Assembly (NCBI GenBank): GCA_947591565.1 | Contig: CANQDH010000066.1 | Span: 1-5,498, forward strand | Reading direction: 5' to 3' | Origin: an uncultured Bacilli bacterium | Lineage (GTDB): Bacteria; Bacillota_I; Bacilli_A; RF39; UBA660 | DNA: 5,498 nt | Part shown: positions 1 to 5,498 of the stretch, one piece after another | How the letters are laid out: the number at the start of each line of letters is the position of its first letter | Numbering within the stretch: position 1 is the first letter of the stretch | Translations under genes and position numbers: made by a program | The notes under the pieces: model-generated | Database searches by the model: none | Seen by the model: the letters and a program-made list of their open reading frames with translations, nothing else | What the model was told of the DNA's origin: nothing

Positions 1-9
1 CCCCCCCCC
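1..9. repeat. Poly-C / poly-G homopolymer tract at window edge
   Basis: At least nine consecutive C bases on the plus strand (G on the minus strand) begin the window; the true length is unknown because the tract touches the edge. Such a run stands out in an AT-rich region. It falls inside the apparent coding start of the gene at 27-1, as glycine codons. It could be a slippage-prone tract or a sequencing/assembly boundary artefact. Confidence 0.8.
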
Positions 10-27
10 TTTACTGTTTGTAAACAT
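1..27 (-). CDS. 5' end of an unidentified gene, cut by the window edge
   Basis: Only nine codons are visible: ATG at 27-25, reading MFTNSKGGG, with the last three codons formed by a run of nine G (minus strand). The product cannot be recognised. The start is supported by a good ribosome binding site, AAAGGAG at 43-37, nine bases before the ATG, and by a consensus promoter further upstream at 92-64. An ATG directly after the ribosome binding site (36-34) is followed at once by TAA and cannot be the start. The gene is separated from the telA-like gene by a terminator, so it is probably an independent transcription unit. It could also be a chance short reading frame, since most of it lies outside the window. 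Confidence 0.55.
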
Positions 28-63
28 AAATTACATCTCCTTTACTTTTCTATTCTATAAATT

Positions 64-92
64 ATTCTATCACAATTATTTTCTTATATCAA
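64..92 (-). promoter_or_regulatory. Sigma-A-type promoter with extended -10, driving the gene at 27-1
   Basis: On the minus strand, TTGATA (92-87) is followed by a 17-base spacer and TAGAAT (69-64), with TG one base before the -10 (extended -10 motif). The predicted transcript start is near position 57, giving a leader of about 30 bases that contains the AAAGGAG ribosome binding site at 43-37. The order terminator, promoter, ribosome binding site, ATG is internally consistent. The AT-rich background makes -10-like matches common, but the correct spacing and the coupled ribosome binding site support this one. Confidence 0.65.
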
Positions 93-111
93 TTATTTAA
101 TAATATTTAAC

Positions 112-139
112 AAAAAAAATTAGATAAAAATCTAATTTT
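112..139 (-). terminator. Intrinsic terminator after the telA-like gene
   Basis: A perfect 10-bp inverted repeat (AAAATTAGAT at 116-125 and ATCTAATTTT at 130-139) with a 4-base loop begins directly after the TAG stop of the telA-like gene. In the transcript it ends in an unbroken run of eight U (four from the stem arm, four from 115-112). The stem has only one G-C pair, so it is thermodynamically weak, but position and U-tract fit a rho-independent terminator in a low-GC genome. The arms are mirrored by A's on the other side, so some bidirectional activity is possible. Confidence 0.7.
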
Positions 140-1273
140 CTAAGCTTTTAATTCCAATAATTTTGATTTTAATTGTTCTTCTATTTTATTTAATTCAAGT
201 TCAGCCTCAGCACGTTTTTGAGAACCTTCAGAATGAATTTTAATAATAGAATCAATAGTTTCAATTAAATCTTGATTAGTCTTTTTAACTGTTTCTAAAT
301 CAACTATAGCACGTTCTGATTCTTTAGCAATTTTAATAGATCCTTGTTTTAATATTTCACTATTTTTCTTAAGCATTTCATTAGTTAAATTAGTAACTTT
401 TTCTTGTGCATCTAAAGCCCTATTAGCATTTGCAAGTCCTAAAGCAATAATCATCTGATTTTTCCAAAGAGGAATCGTATTTAAAATAGATGACTGAATT
501 TTATCAACAAGTTCAGCATCATTATTTTGAATTAATCTAATTTGTGGTGCCATTTGAATAGATATAATTCTTGTTGTTTTTAAATCATGTAATTTCTTTT
601 CAAAACGATTTGCAATATTAATCATATCATTATATGCTTGAACATCATTTTGTTCACCTGTTTCTTTAGCCTTATTTTGTAAAGAAGGTAAAACTTCATT
701 TCTTATTTGCTCTAATTTTTTATTACCAGCAATAATATATAGTGATAACTCTTTAAAATATTCAATATTTTTTTCATACATTTCATCAAAGATAGCGATA
801 TCTTTCATCATCTGTAATTTATGACCTTCAAGTTCTTTTTCAATTTTGTTAATATTTGTTTCAACTTTACTAAATCTCGATAATAACCTATTTATTTGCT
901 TCTTTATAGAATTAAATAGACTAGGTTTCATATTGACATCTATGCCACCATCAAATGATTTAATTTCACTAGCTAAATCAGATAAAAGATTACCTACTGT
1001 TCCAAGTTGTTTTGTTCTAACATTTCCTAACACTTCGTCAGAAAATTTAGATATTTTTGTTTGAGCAGGAGCACCATAACTAATAATAACATTCGTATCT
1101 TTTTCATCTATCTTTTGAACAAAGTCATCAATAGCGTCTTGTTCAGCCTTTGTTAATTTATTATAATCTAAAGACTGTTCTACTTGTTCCTCTGAAACTT
1201 GTAATTTCCCCTCGATATTATTTTTGATTGCATCTAAATTTTCATTTACTTTAATTTCTAACTTATTTTCCAT
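140..1273 (-). CDS. telA: TelA-family toxic anion resistance protein (YaaN-like)
   Basis: A 377-residue soluble, largely helical protein with no signal peptide or membrane segment. The C-terminal half carries the strongly recognisable TelA core: a W-K-N-Q segment at residues 270-273 followed by an IALGLANANRALDAQ-type stretch, then TNEML, K-ESERAIVDLETVK, and a Lys/Glu-rich coiled-coil end. The length matches the family (about 360-400 residues). Known for the family: KlaA/TelA is linked to tellurite resistance, Listeria TelA to tolerance of nisin and other envelope-active drugs, and B. subtilis YaaN is encoded beside XpaC. The biochemical activity is not established, and tellurite itself need not be the relevant stress. 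It is the last gene of a four-gene operon containing an XpaC homologue. The start is fixed by a TAGGAGG ribosome binding site five bases upstream that overlaps the preceding stop codon. Confidence 0.93.
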   Translation of the reverse strand: MENKLEIKVNENLDAIKNNIEGKLQVSEEQVEQSLDYNKLTKAEQDAIDDFVQKIDEKDTNVIISYGAPAQTKISKFSDEVLGNVRTKQLGTVGNLLSDLASEIKSFDGGIDVNMKPSLFNSIKKQINRLLSRFSKVETNINKIEKELEGHKLQMMKDIAIFDEMYEKNIEYFKELSLYIIAGNKKLEQIRNEVLPSLQNKAKETGEQNDVQAYNDMINIANRFEKKLHDLKTTRIISIQMAPQIRLIQNNDAELVDKIQSSILNTIPLWKNQMIIALGLANANRALDAQEKVTNLTNEMLKKNSEILKQGSIKIAKESERAIVDLETVKKTNQDLIETIDSIIKIHSEGSQKRAEAELELNKIEEQLKSKLLELKA

Positions 1274-1278
1274 CTTTT

Positions 1279-1285
1279 CCTCCTA
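1279..1285 (-). promoter_or_regulatory. Ribosome binding site overlapping the upstream stop codon
   Basis: TAGGAGG on the minus strand is a near-perfect anti-16S match, five bases before the ATG of the telA-like gene. Its first three bases are the TAG stop of the substrate-binding-like gene, so termination of one and initiation of the other occur at the same place. This suggests translational coupling and fixes the start at 1273. Confidence 0.85.
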
Positions 1286-2389
1286 ATTTTTTAAATAATC
1301 AATCATTTGATTATAGTAATTCATTTTTAAACTTGATACAGTTGAATCAATACTTTGAGGTATACCTGCAACAGGTACATCAGATACATTGTAATTACCA
1401 CCTGTAATACCCGTTCTAAATCCATATTTAGACCAAGCTAATTTTTGAACTTTACTATCTTCAAAGACATCGTAATATATATTTCCACTATCTGATAAAG
1501 TCGCAATACAATGTGAATTCCAAATAGTAGGTGTCGGATATAAAATTCTTATTCTATCCTTTAATTTAGCGTATTCTTCTGGTGATGCATTAGCAAAATC
1601 GATAATACTTTTTTCATAATCAACAATCATAGGTTTAGCCCCCATTCCTGTTTTAAGATATAACTGAAACAAATCAGCAGGCGTATTATTCATATAACCA
1701 GATTTTTTATAAAATTCTTTTAATTTGGGAAGAATTTCATCAATATTTTCATCCGTAAGTGTACCACCAGCCATAATAGATGCGACAAGTCCATAATAGG
1801 TTGCACCAGGGCTTGATGTTACAGGATCTGTTGAATCGATATTGATTTTACCATATAGTGTCTCTAGTCCAATATCTTTCCAGCTCTTACCTTCTAAAAT
1901 ATAATTTAAAAGTTTTTCCATATCTGTAATATAATAAACACCATTCTTTTCCGTAACAATGTTTTCTTTAATTAAAGCATCCGTTACTTCATCCCAGCTA
2001 TAGATAACAACAGGCGTATTAAGCGTTAAACTACCTTTTTGAACAGTATATCGGTCAGCCTCTTCACCAGTTGCTGGCGTCTTATAATAATCATAAAATC
2101 TTTGATCCGAGAAGAAAATAAAATCATATTTATTACCGTTTTCTCTTACAACATCTTTAACAACTAACTGACCATTACTCCAGCTATCATTAACAACATT
2201 GATTTTATATTTTTTAAGTATCTTTAAAAATTCTTCATCTTCAAGTAAATTTTCTTTACCACCACCAACAGCACCATATATCGTTGTTACTTTCGTGCTT
2301 TTTTTAAAAATATTACTAACACCAACTAATCCAAGTATAACGGCAAGTAAAACAAGAATTCCAAGTGCTAATCCTTTGGTATTTTTCAT
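1283..2389 (-). CDS. Membrane-anchored extracellular substrate-binding-like protein
   Basis: A 368-residue protein with a short basic N-terminus (MKNTK), one hydrophobic segment at about residues 6-27, and then an extracytoplasmic domain. That domain resembles a type II periplasmic binding protein: an early strand plus a G-G-G-K segment, a YDFIFFSD segment, and the ligand-loop-like DPVTSSPGATYYG at 188-200, followed by helices typical of the second lobe. There is no lipobox cysteine after the hydrophobic segment, so it looks membrane-anchored rather than a lipoprotein. Specificity cannot be read from sequence. No ABC permease or ATPase is adjacent, which argues for sensing or scaffolding rather than import (inference). 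The ATG overlaps the TGA of the XpaC-like gene as ATGA, and a purine-rich GGTGGTGA lies just upstream, so translation is probably coupled. The domain is related in fold to the binding half of the VWA fusion encoded two genes upstream. Confidence 0.8.
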   Translation of the reverse strand: MKNTKGLALGILVLLAVILGLVGVSNIFKKSTKVTTIYGAVGGGKENLLEDEEFLKILKKYKINVVNDSWSNGQLVVKDVVRENGNKYDFIFFSDQRFYDYYKTPATGEEADRYTVQKGSLTLNTPVVIYSWDEVTDALIKENIVTEKNGVYYITDMEKLLNYILEGKSWKDIGLETLYGKINIDSTDPVTSSPGATYYGLVASIMAGGTLTDENIDEILPKLKEFYKKSGYMNNTPADLFQLYLKTGMGAKPMIVDYEKSIIDFANASPEEYAKLKDRIRILYPTPTIWNSHCIATLSDSGNIYYDVFEDSKVQKLAWSKYGFRTGITGGNYNVSDVPVAGIPQSIDSTVSSLKMNYYNQMIDYLKN

Positions 2390-3015
2390 TTATCACCACC
2401 ATCTTTCTTATAATCAATATGGTTTCCTAAAAGGCCATCTGATTTTAACATTGTTTCAAAAACTTTAATCTCTGCACTCGTATCAATAACTTCATCATTA
2501 TATAAATTATTAAGCTGATTTTCAAAAGCAATTTCAATATTAATGATTAATCCTCTAATTCGGTCAAGTAATTCTAAAGCGGCATCACTAGTTAAATTTT
2601 GATTTTCCATTTCATCAAATCGCTCTAATATTTTAATTGTAATAGGTAAATAATAATTCATAAATTTACTTGCAGATGCGATTTTTTGAGGATTTTTAAT
2701 AAGAACTTTAAATATTTTATCAGTTATTTTCGTTATATTAGAAACATTTTTACTTATTTTTGAATCAGATATTTGATTTACCATGTTTTTTAAAGTTTTT
2801 AAATCGTCAAGACTTTCAGCTAAATCTTTTCGATATTCACTATCATTAGCAATTCCTAAATCATCTAAATTATACTTATCTTTAAATAGGAAAATACATG
2901 ATACAAAAGAAATAAGCGTTATAATAACTGATACACCAATATCTAAATTTAAAAGGCAATATGAGGTTGCAAAAAACAAACCACCAATAATACCCGATAA
3001 TATATACCTCTTCAT
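2386..3015 (-). CDS. xpaC: XpaC-family membrane protein
   Basis: A 209-residue protein with two closely spaced membrane helices (about residues 4-22 and 27-45) followed by a charged, helical cytoplasmic domain. The segment around residues 105-132 (a K-P-Q-K-like stretch, then FMNYYLP with NYYLP at 120-124, then a K-ILERF motif) and the C-terminal E-I-KVFETMLKSDGL are characteristic of the XpaC family. That family is annotated in databases as 5-bromo-4-chloroindolyl phosphate hydrolysis protein. The name comes from a plate phenotype; no phosphatase catalytic motif is visible, so an enzymatic role is doubtful. B. subtilis carries xpaC next to the telA-family gene yaaN, and the same pairing appears here with one gene between. 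The start follows the VWA gene's stop after a single base, with AGAGGG inside the end of that gene as ribosome binding site. It ends at TGA (2388-2386), evidence for the standard code. Confidence 0.85.
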   Translation of the reverse strand: MKRYILSGIIGGLFFATSYCLLNLDIGVSVIITLISFVSCIFLFKDKYNLDDLGIANDSEYRKDLAESLDDLKTLKNMVNQISDSKISKNVSNITKITDKIFKVLIKNPQKIASASKFMNYYLPITIKILERFDEMENQNLTSDAALELLDRIRGLIINIEIAFENQLNNLYNDEVIDTSAEIKVFETMLKSDGLLGNHIDYKKDGGDK

Positions 3016-3016
3016 A

Positions 3017-4624
3017 TTAATTATACCCTCTTACTTCTTTGAAGGCTTCTAGTAAATTAAGTTTGCCATCAAAAACCTTTCCACCAGTTAACTCGCTTAT
3101 TTCAAGTAATTGATAATCACTAGCATCTCCAAATAAAATACCATATACCGGAATGTCTTTATTTAGTCTTTGATACTGATATTTAAAATCAGCAAATGTA
3201 CCAATATTACCTTGACCATCAGTCATTAAGATAATAGATAAATTATAATCATCACTGTTTTCATCTTTTAAGGTATCGATAGCTTTATTAAGGGCTCCAT
3301 AGAGATTAGTTGAGCCATTAGGTTCAATATTTTTGATAATATATAATAAATCATCAACCTTTGTTCCATCATCAGTTGTATAAGGTGAAAGAACATTAGT
3401 ACCAAATGGAATAATACTTATTTTATCTTTATAAGAAAACTGTAACATATTAATTGATGCCGTATCGTAATTTAAAATATATTCCATAGCATCTATAAGT
3501 TCAATATTACCTTCACCATACATACTTCCAGAATAGTCTAAACAAAAGACAATATGTGTTGGTTTTCGAAATTCCGTTTGATATAAAACAAGAGCATCTT
3601 TAATAACCGCTATACTAGGATATTTAATTGGCATAAGATATTTATTTGTATCAATACCCCAATCTTTATTAAAAGTCTCAGGATCAGCATCTTTATTTAT
3701 ACCGCCATACCAAACACGTCTTCCTGTTTTTAATAAAGCTTTTTGACCTTCATCACTTAAAATATATTTTTGAAAGGCATTAAATATTTCTCTTTTATTA
3801 TTACCATTATTTAGATAAGCAAGAGGTGAATCAGATATCGTAACACCATCTACAGGATATATTAAATAATATGTTTCTTTTCCCTTTGCTTCTAGTTCTT
3901 TATTTAAATTGATAAGTGATGACTCATATGATACAACAGCATTGTAATTACCATTGTTAAGTAATTCACCTAAAAATTCTTCACTACCAGATGTTCTTTC
4001 GACACCTGATAAAAAACTTGTTATATCGTTTTTTAAAGTTTCGTTTGTCAAATAGTCTTTAGTTAGAACTTCAGGATTTCCAGCAAGAGTTGTTAAGAAA
4101 CCTAAATAAGCAGATGCCCCAGTATTAGTTCTTATTGGTGAACTCATGATAAAATTTAATTCTTTCGTTTTTATTTTTTCAAGTATATCTTTCGTGTATA
4201 CTTCTCCATTTGTAAAACCTAAGGTGTCAGCTAAACTTTTCTTGATACCAAAGACAATCGGATTAATTGATGTCGACTTTGAGTCAACAACCATAGATGA
4301 ATTTTCAAGCATATATAACCATATGGAATTTGATGACCAAATGGCATCATAAGATTCAGGATTTTGATTTAACTTATCCATCATATCAAGGGTTCCAGCA
4401 TATTCAATTTCAACATCTAAATCTTTTTCTTTAAAATAATCTCTAATAATAGAATCTAAATCCTTATTTTCATTACTCACTAATAAGCGAAAAGTGTTCT
4501 TATCACTAGTAAAATCTAGATGAAATATATCACCAATATTAAATATGGCATTTACCTGAGCAATAAAACATATGACAAATATCAATAAAATTATAAAAAT
4601 ACTAGGCGAACTTTTTTTAGTCAT
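3017..4624 (-). CDS. Substrate-binding domain / VWA domain fusion protein
   Basis: A 535-residue extracytoplasmic protein, first gene of the operon. Residues about 8-28 form a hydrophobic signal or anchor; V-N-A at 24-26 could be a signal peptidase I site, but an uncleaved anchor is equally possible. Residues about 42-330 resemble a type II solute-binding protein, with SSPIRTNTGASAY near 161-173 as the ligand-loop-like motif and a GRRVWYGG segment closing the domain. Residues about 357-535 are a von Willebrand factor A domain with a complete metal-ion-dependent adhesion site: D363, S365 and S367 (DYSGS), T439 (GSTNL) and D469 (MTDGQ). VWA domains bind protein partners through a divalent metal, so the fusion could link ligand binding outside the cell to complex assembly. 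The fusion architecture is known in Bacillota and Actinomycetota, but its role is not. ATG at 4624 has AAGGA seven to eight bases upstream. Confidence 0.9.
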   Translation of the reverse strand: MTKKSSPSIFIILLIFVICFIAQVNAIFNIGDIFHLDFTSDKNTFRLLVSNENKDLDSIIRDYFKEKDLDVEIEYAGTLDMMDKLNQNPESYDAIWSSNSIWLYMLENSSMVVDSKSTSINPIVFGIKKSLADTLGFTNGEVYTKDILEKIKTKELNFIMSSPIRTNTGASAYLGFLTTLAGNPEVLTKDYLTNETLKNDITSFLSGVERTSGSEEFLGELLNNGNYNAVVSYESSLINLNKELEAKGKETYYLIYPVDGVTISDSPLAYLNNGNNKREIFNAFQKYILSDEGQKALLKTGRRVWYGGINKDADPETFNKDWGIDTNKYLMPIKYPSIAVIKDALVLYQTEFRKPTHIVFCLDYSGSMYGEGNIELIDAMEYILNYDTASINMLQFSYKDKISIIPFGTNVLSPYTTDDGTKVDDLLYIIKNIEPNGSTNLYGALNKAIDTLKDENSDDYNLSIILMTDGQGNIGTFADFKYQYQRLNKDIPVYGILFGDASDYQLLEISELTGGKVFDGKLNLLEAFKEVRGYN

Positions 4625-4646
4625 TTTATCATTCCTTACTATTCAA

Positions 4647-4675
4647 ATTATACTATAATAAATTTTATTTTTCAA
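4647..4675 (-). promoter_or_regulatory. Consensus sigma-A promoter of the four-gene operon
   Basis: On the minus strand, TTGAAA (4675-4670), a 17-base spacer, then a perfect TATAAT (4652-4647). The transcript should start near 4640, leaving a leader of only about 16 bases that holds the AAGGA ribosome binding site (4637-4633). There is no room for a riboswitch or leader attenuator, and no clear operator palindrome is seen. The operon therefore looks vegetatively transcribed unless a repressor overlaps the promoter itself. Confidence 0.8.
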
Positions 4676-4676
4676 C

Positions 4677-4705
4677 AAAAGAAAAAAAGAATTATAAAAT
4701 TCTTT
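4677..4705 (-). terminator. Intrinsic terminator after the thioredoxin-like membrane protein gene
   Basis: A perfect 8-bp inverted repeat, AAAGAATT (4686-4693) and AATTCTTT (4698-4705) on the plus strand, with a 4-base loop. In the transcript it is followed by UUUUCUUUU. The stem overlaps the TAA stop codon of the upstream gene (4706-4704). It has one G-C pair and is weak in isolation, but it sits immediately before the operon promoter, separating the two transcription units. Confidence 0.65.
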
Positions 4706-5498
4706 AATCTAAATTAAGCATATATTTAAATCTTGCTACAATAGCATCTTTTCCTTCAAATGACTTATAAACGGATTTGGCACTAACTCTAATTAAAGTA
4801 GTTCCTTTTACTTTTATAGCACTTACATCTGTTCCAGCTAAATAACTTTCATCAGCAATATATGATTTATTAAAGTCCTTACTTAAATCAACTTTATAAA
4901 CTTTTAAAGGTTCTTCACTTGCTTTATAACTACTAATAAAGTCATTATAAATACTTAAGTATGGATCTTCAGGATCATAAACTAATACGTAATAATCTTC
5001 TTCATTTTGATTTAAAAGACTTCCCATGATGATTTCTTCATATTGAATAACAGATTCTGTAACACCTGGGTTTGTTTCTTCTTTATCTTCCTTTTTATTT
5101 TTAACAACAACTTCGGTTATAAAATAGAAAGCAAGCATAACAGCGCATACAGCACCAATTATAATAAGTAATTTTCTAATTTCAGAACCACCAAAATCAC
5201 TACTTTCTAAGGCTTGTGTTTTTTGAGGTTTTATGTTTGCATTTTTAACTTCAGGTTGCTGTTTTTCACTACTTTTTATTGTTTCAACTTTTGCGACTTT
5301 TTCTTCTTTAATTTCTTTTGTAGCTTGTACTTCTACTTGTTTAGTATTTTTTTTGTTTTCTTTAACTGTAGTTTTTGAATTATTCTTAGATTGTTGTTTT
5401 TTTGACGTTTGTTTTTTAGAGTTATTATTTGTAACTTTTTTTACATTTTGTGTTTTTTTAGAAGAAGTTGTTTTTGTATTTTTGTTATTTGCTGATGA
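4704..5498 (-). CDS. Membrane protein with Lys-rich tail and thioredoxin-like external domain, N-terminus missing
   Basis: The frame is open from the window edge for 264 codons to TAA, so the start lies beyond 5498. An internal ATG at 5138 falls in the middle of the membrane helix and is not the true start. Numbering from the edge, residues 1-100 are low complexity (25 Lys, no Arg, no aromatic residue), residues about 108-132 form one membrane helix, and 133-264 are external if the Lys-rich side is cytoplasmic. The external part has a YYVLVYDPED strand-turn (169-178), a KVYKVDLSKDFN strand, and a VKGTTLI strand where thioredoxins have GTPTLI. This hints at a thioredoxin-like fold, but there is no cysteine, so redox catalysis is unlikely. 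Product unknown; fold assignment is tentative. A terminator and new promoter separate it from the VWA operon. Confidence 0.85.
   Translation of the reverse strand, partial: SSANNKNTKTTSSKKTQNVKKVTNNNSKKQTSKKQQSKNNSKTTVKENKKNTKQVEVQATKEIKEEKVAKVETIKSSEKQQPEVKNANIKPQKTQALESSDFGGSEIRKLLIIIGAVCAVMLAFYFITEVVVKNKKEDKEETNPGVTESVIQYEEIIMGSLLNQNEEDYYVLVYDPEDPYLSIYNDFISSYKASEEPLKVYKVDLSKDFNKSYIADESYLAGTDVSAIKVKGTTLIRVSAKSVYKSFEGKDAIVARFKYMLNLD

Noticed and set aside
846..1064. Plus-strand open frame of 72 codons
   Set aside because: It lies wholly opposite the telA-like gene, which has clear family motifs, and has no family resemblance of its own.
2386..2388. Mycoplasma-type code with TGA as Trp
   Set aside because: Trp is encoded by TGG where checked, no in-frame TGA occurs inside the genes, and the TGA here fits as a stop in an ATGA overlap.
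2199..2468. Plus-strand open frame of 89 codons
   Set aside because: Antisense to the N-terminal part of the SBP-like gene and the end of the XpaC-like gene; composition is that of a reverse complement of coding sequence.
2386..3015. XpaC-like protein as an indolyl phosphate hydrolase
   Set aside because: The database name reflects an old plate phenotype. No phosphatase motif is visible in this two-helix membrane protein, so no enzymatic activity is claimed.
2783..3052. Plus-strand open frame of 89 codons
   Set aside because: Antisense to the XpaC-like gene start and VWA gene end; no recognisable motif.
4146..4352. Plus-strand open frame of 68 codons
   Set aside because: Antisense to the binding half of the VWA fusion; no independent support.
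4557..4624. Lipoprotein signal in the VWA fusion (Cys19)
   Set aside because: The residues before Cys19 are F-V-I, which do not fit a lipobox (small residue needed at -1). A type I signal or uncleaved anchor is more likely.
5136..5138. ATG as start of the thioredoxin-like membrane protein
   Set aside because: The same frame is open for 120 further codons to the window edge, and this Met lies in the middle of the predicted membrane helix. Starting there would cut the helix in half.
1..5498. CRISPR arrays, tRNA or rRNA genes, insertion sequences
   Set aside because: No regularly spaced direct repeats, no cloverleaf or rRNA-like sequence, and no transposase or terminal inverted repeats were seen; the window is almost fully taken up by the described genes.

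Overview
The window is a strongly AT-rich stretch in which every supported gene lies on the minus strand, so the biological order runs from high to low coordinates. Dense coding, consensus vegetative (sigma-A-like) promoters, AGGAGG-type ribosome binding sites, and Trp encoded by TGG with TGA used as a stop all point to a low-GC Bacillota member with the standard bacterial code. My guess is an uncultured gut Bacilli/Erysipelotrichia-type lineage rather than a code-4 mycoplasma. That placement is inference; no marker gene is present.

Layout in transcription order: (1) 5498-4704, the C-terminal part of a membrane protein whose start lies outside the window. It has a Lys-rich, aromatic-free cytoplasmic tail, one membrane helix, and an external domain resembling a thioredoxin fold without cysteines. 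It ends in a hairpin terminator. (2) 4675-112, a complete transcription unit with a consensus promoter, four tightly packed genes and a terminator. The genes encode a membrane-tethered or secreted substrate-binding/VWA fusion, an XpaC-family membrane protein, a second membrane-anchored substrate-binding-like protein, and a TelA-family (toxic anion resistance) protein. (3) 92-1, a well-formed extended -10 promoter and ribosome binding site leading into a new gene, of which only the first nine codons (ending in a G9 tract) are visible.

The four-gene unit is the interesting part. XpaC and TelA are a known gene pair (xpaC-yaaN in Bacillus subtilis), and TelA proteins are linked to resistance to toxic anions and cell-envelope-active agents. 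Here the pair is wired to two extracytoplasmic binding proteins with no transporter permease or ATPase beside them, one of them fused to a VWA domain with an intact metal-binding (MIDAS) motif. The layout suggests an envelope-located sensing or scaffolding complex: external binding and VWA modules, XpaC in the membrane, and TelA as the cytoplasmic coiled-coil partner. This function is a hypothesis from domain content and gene order.
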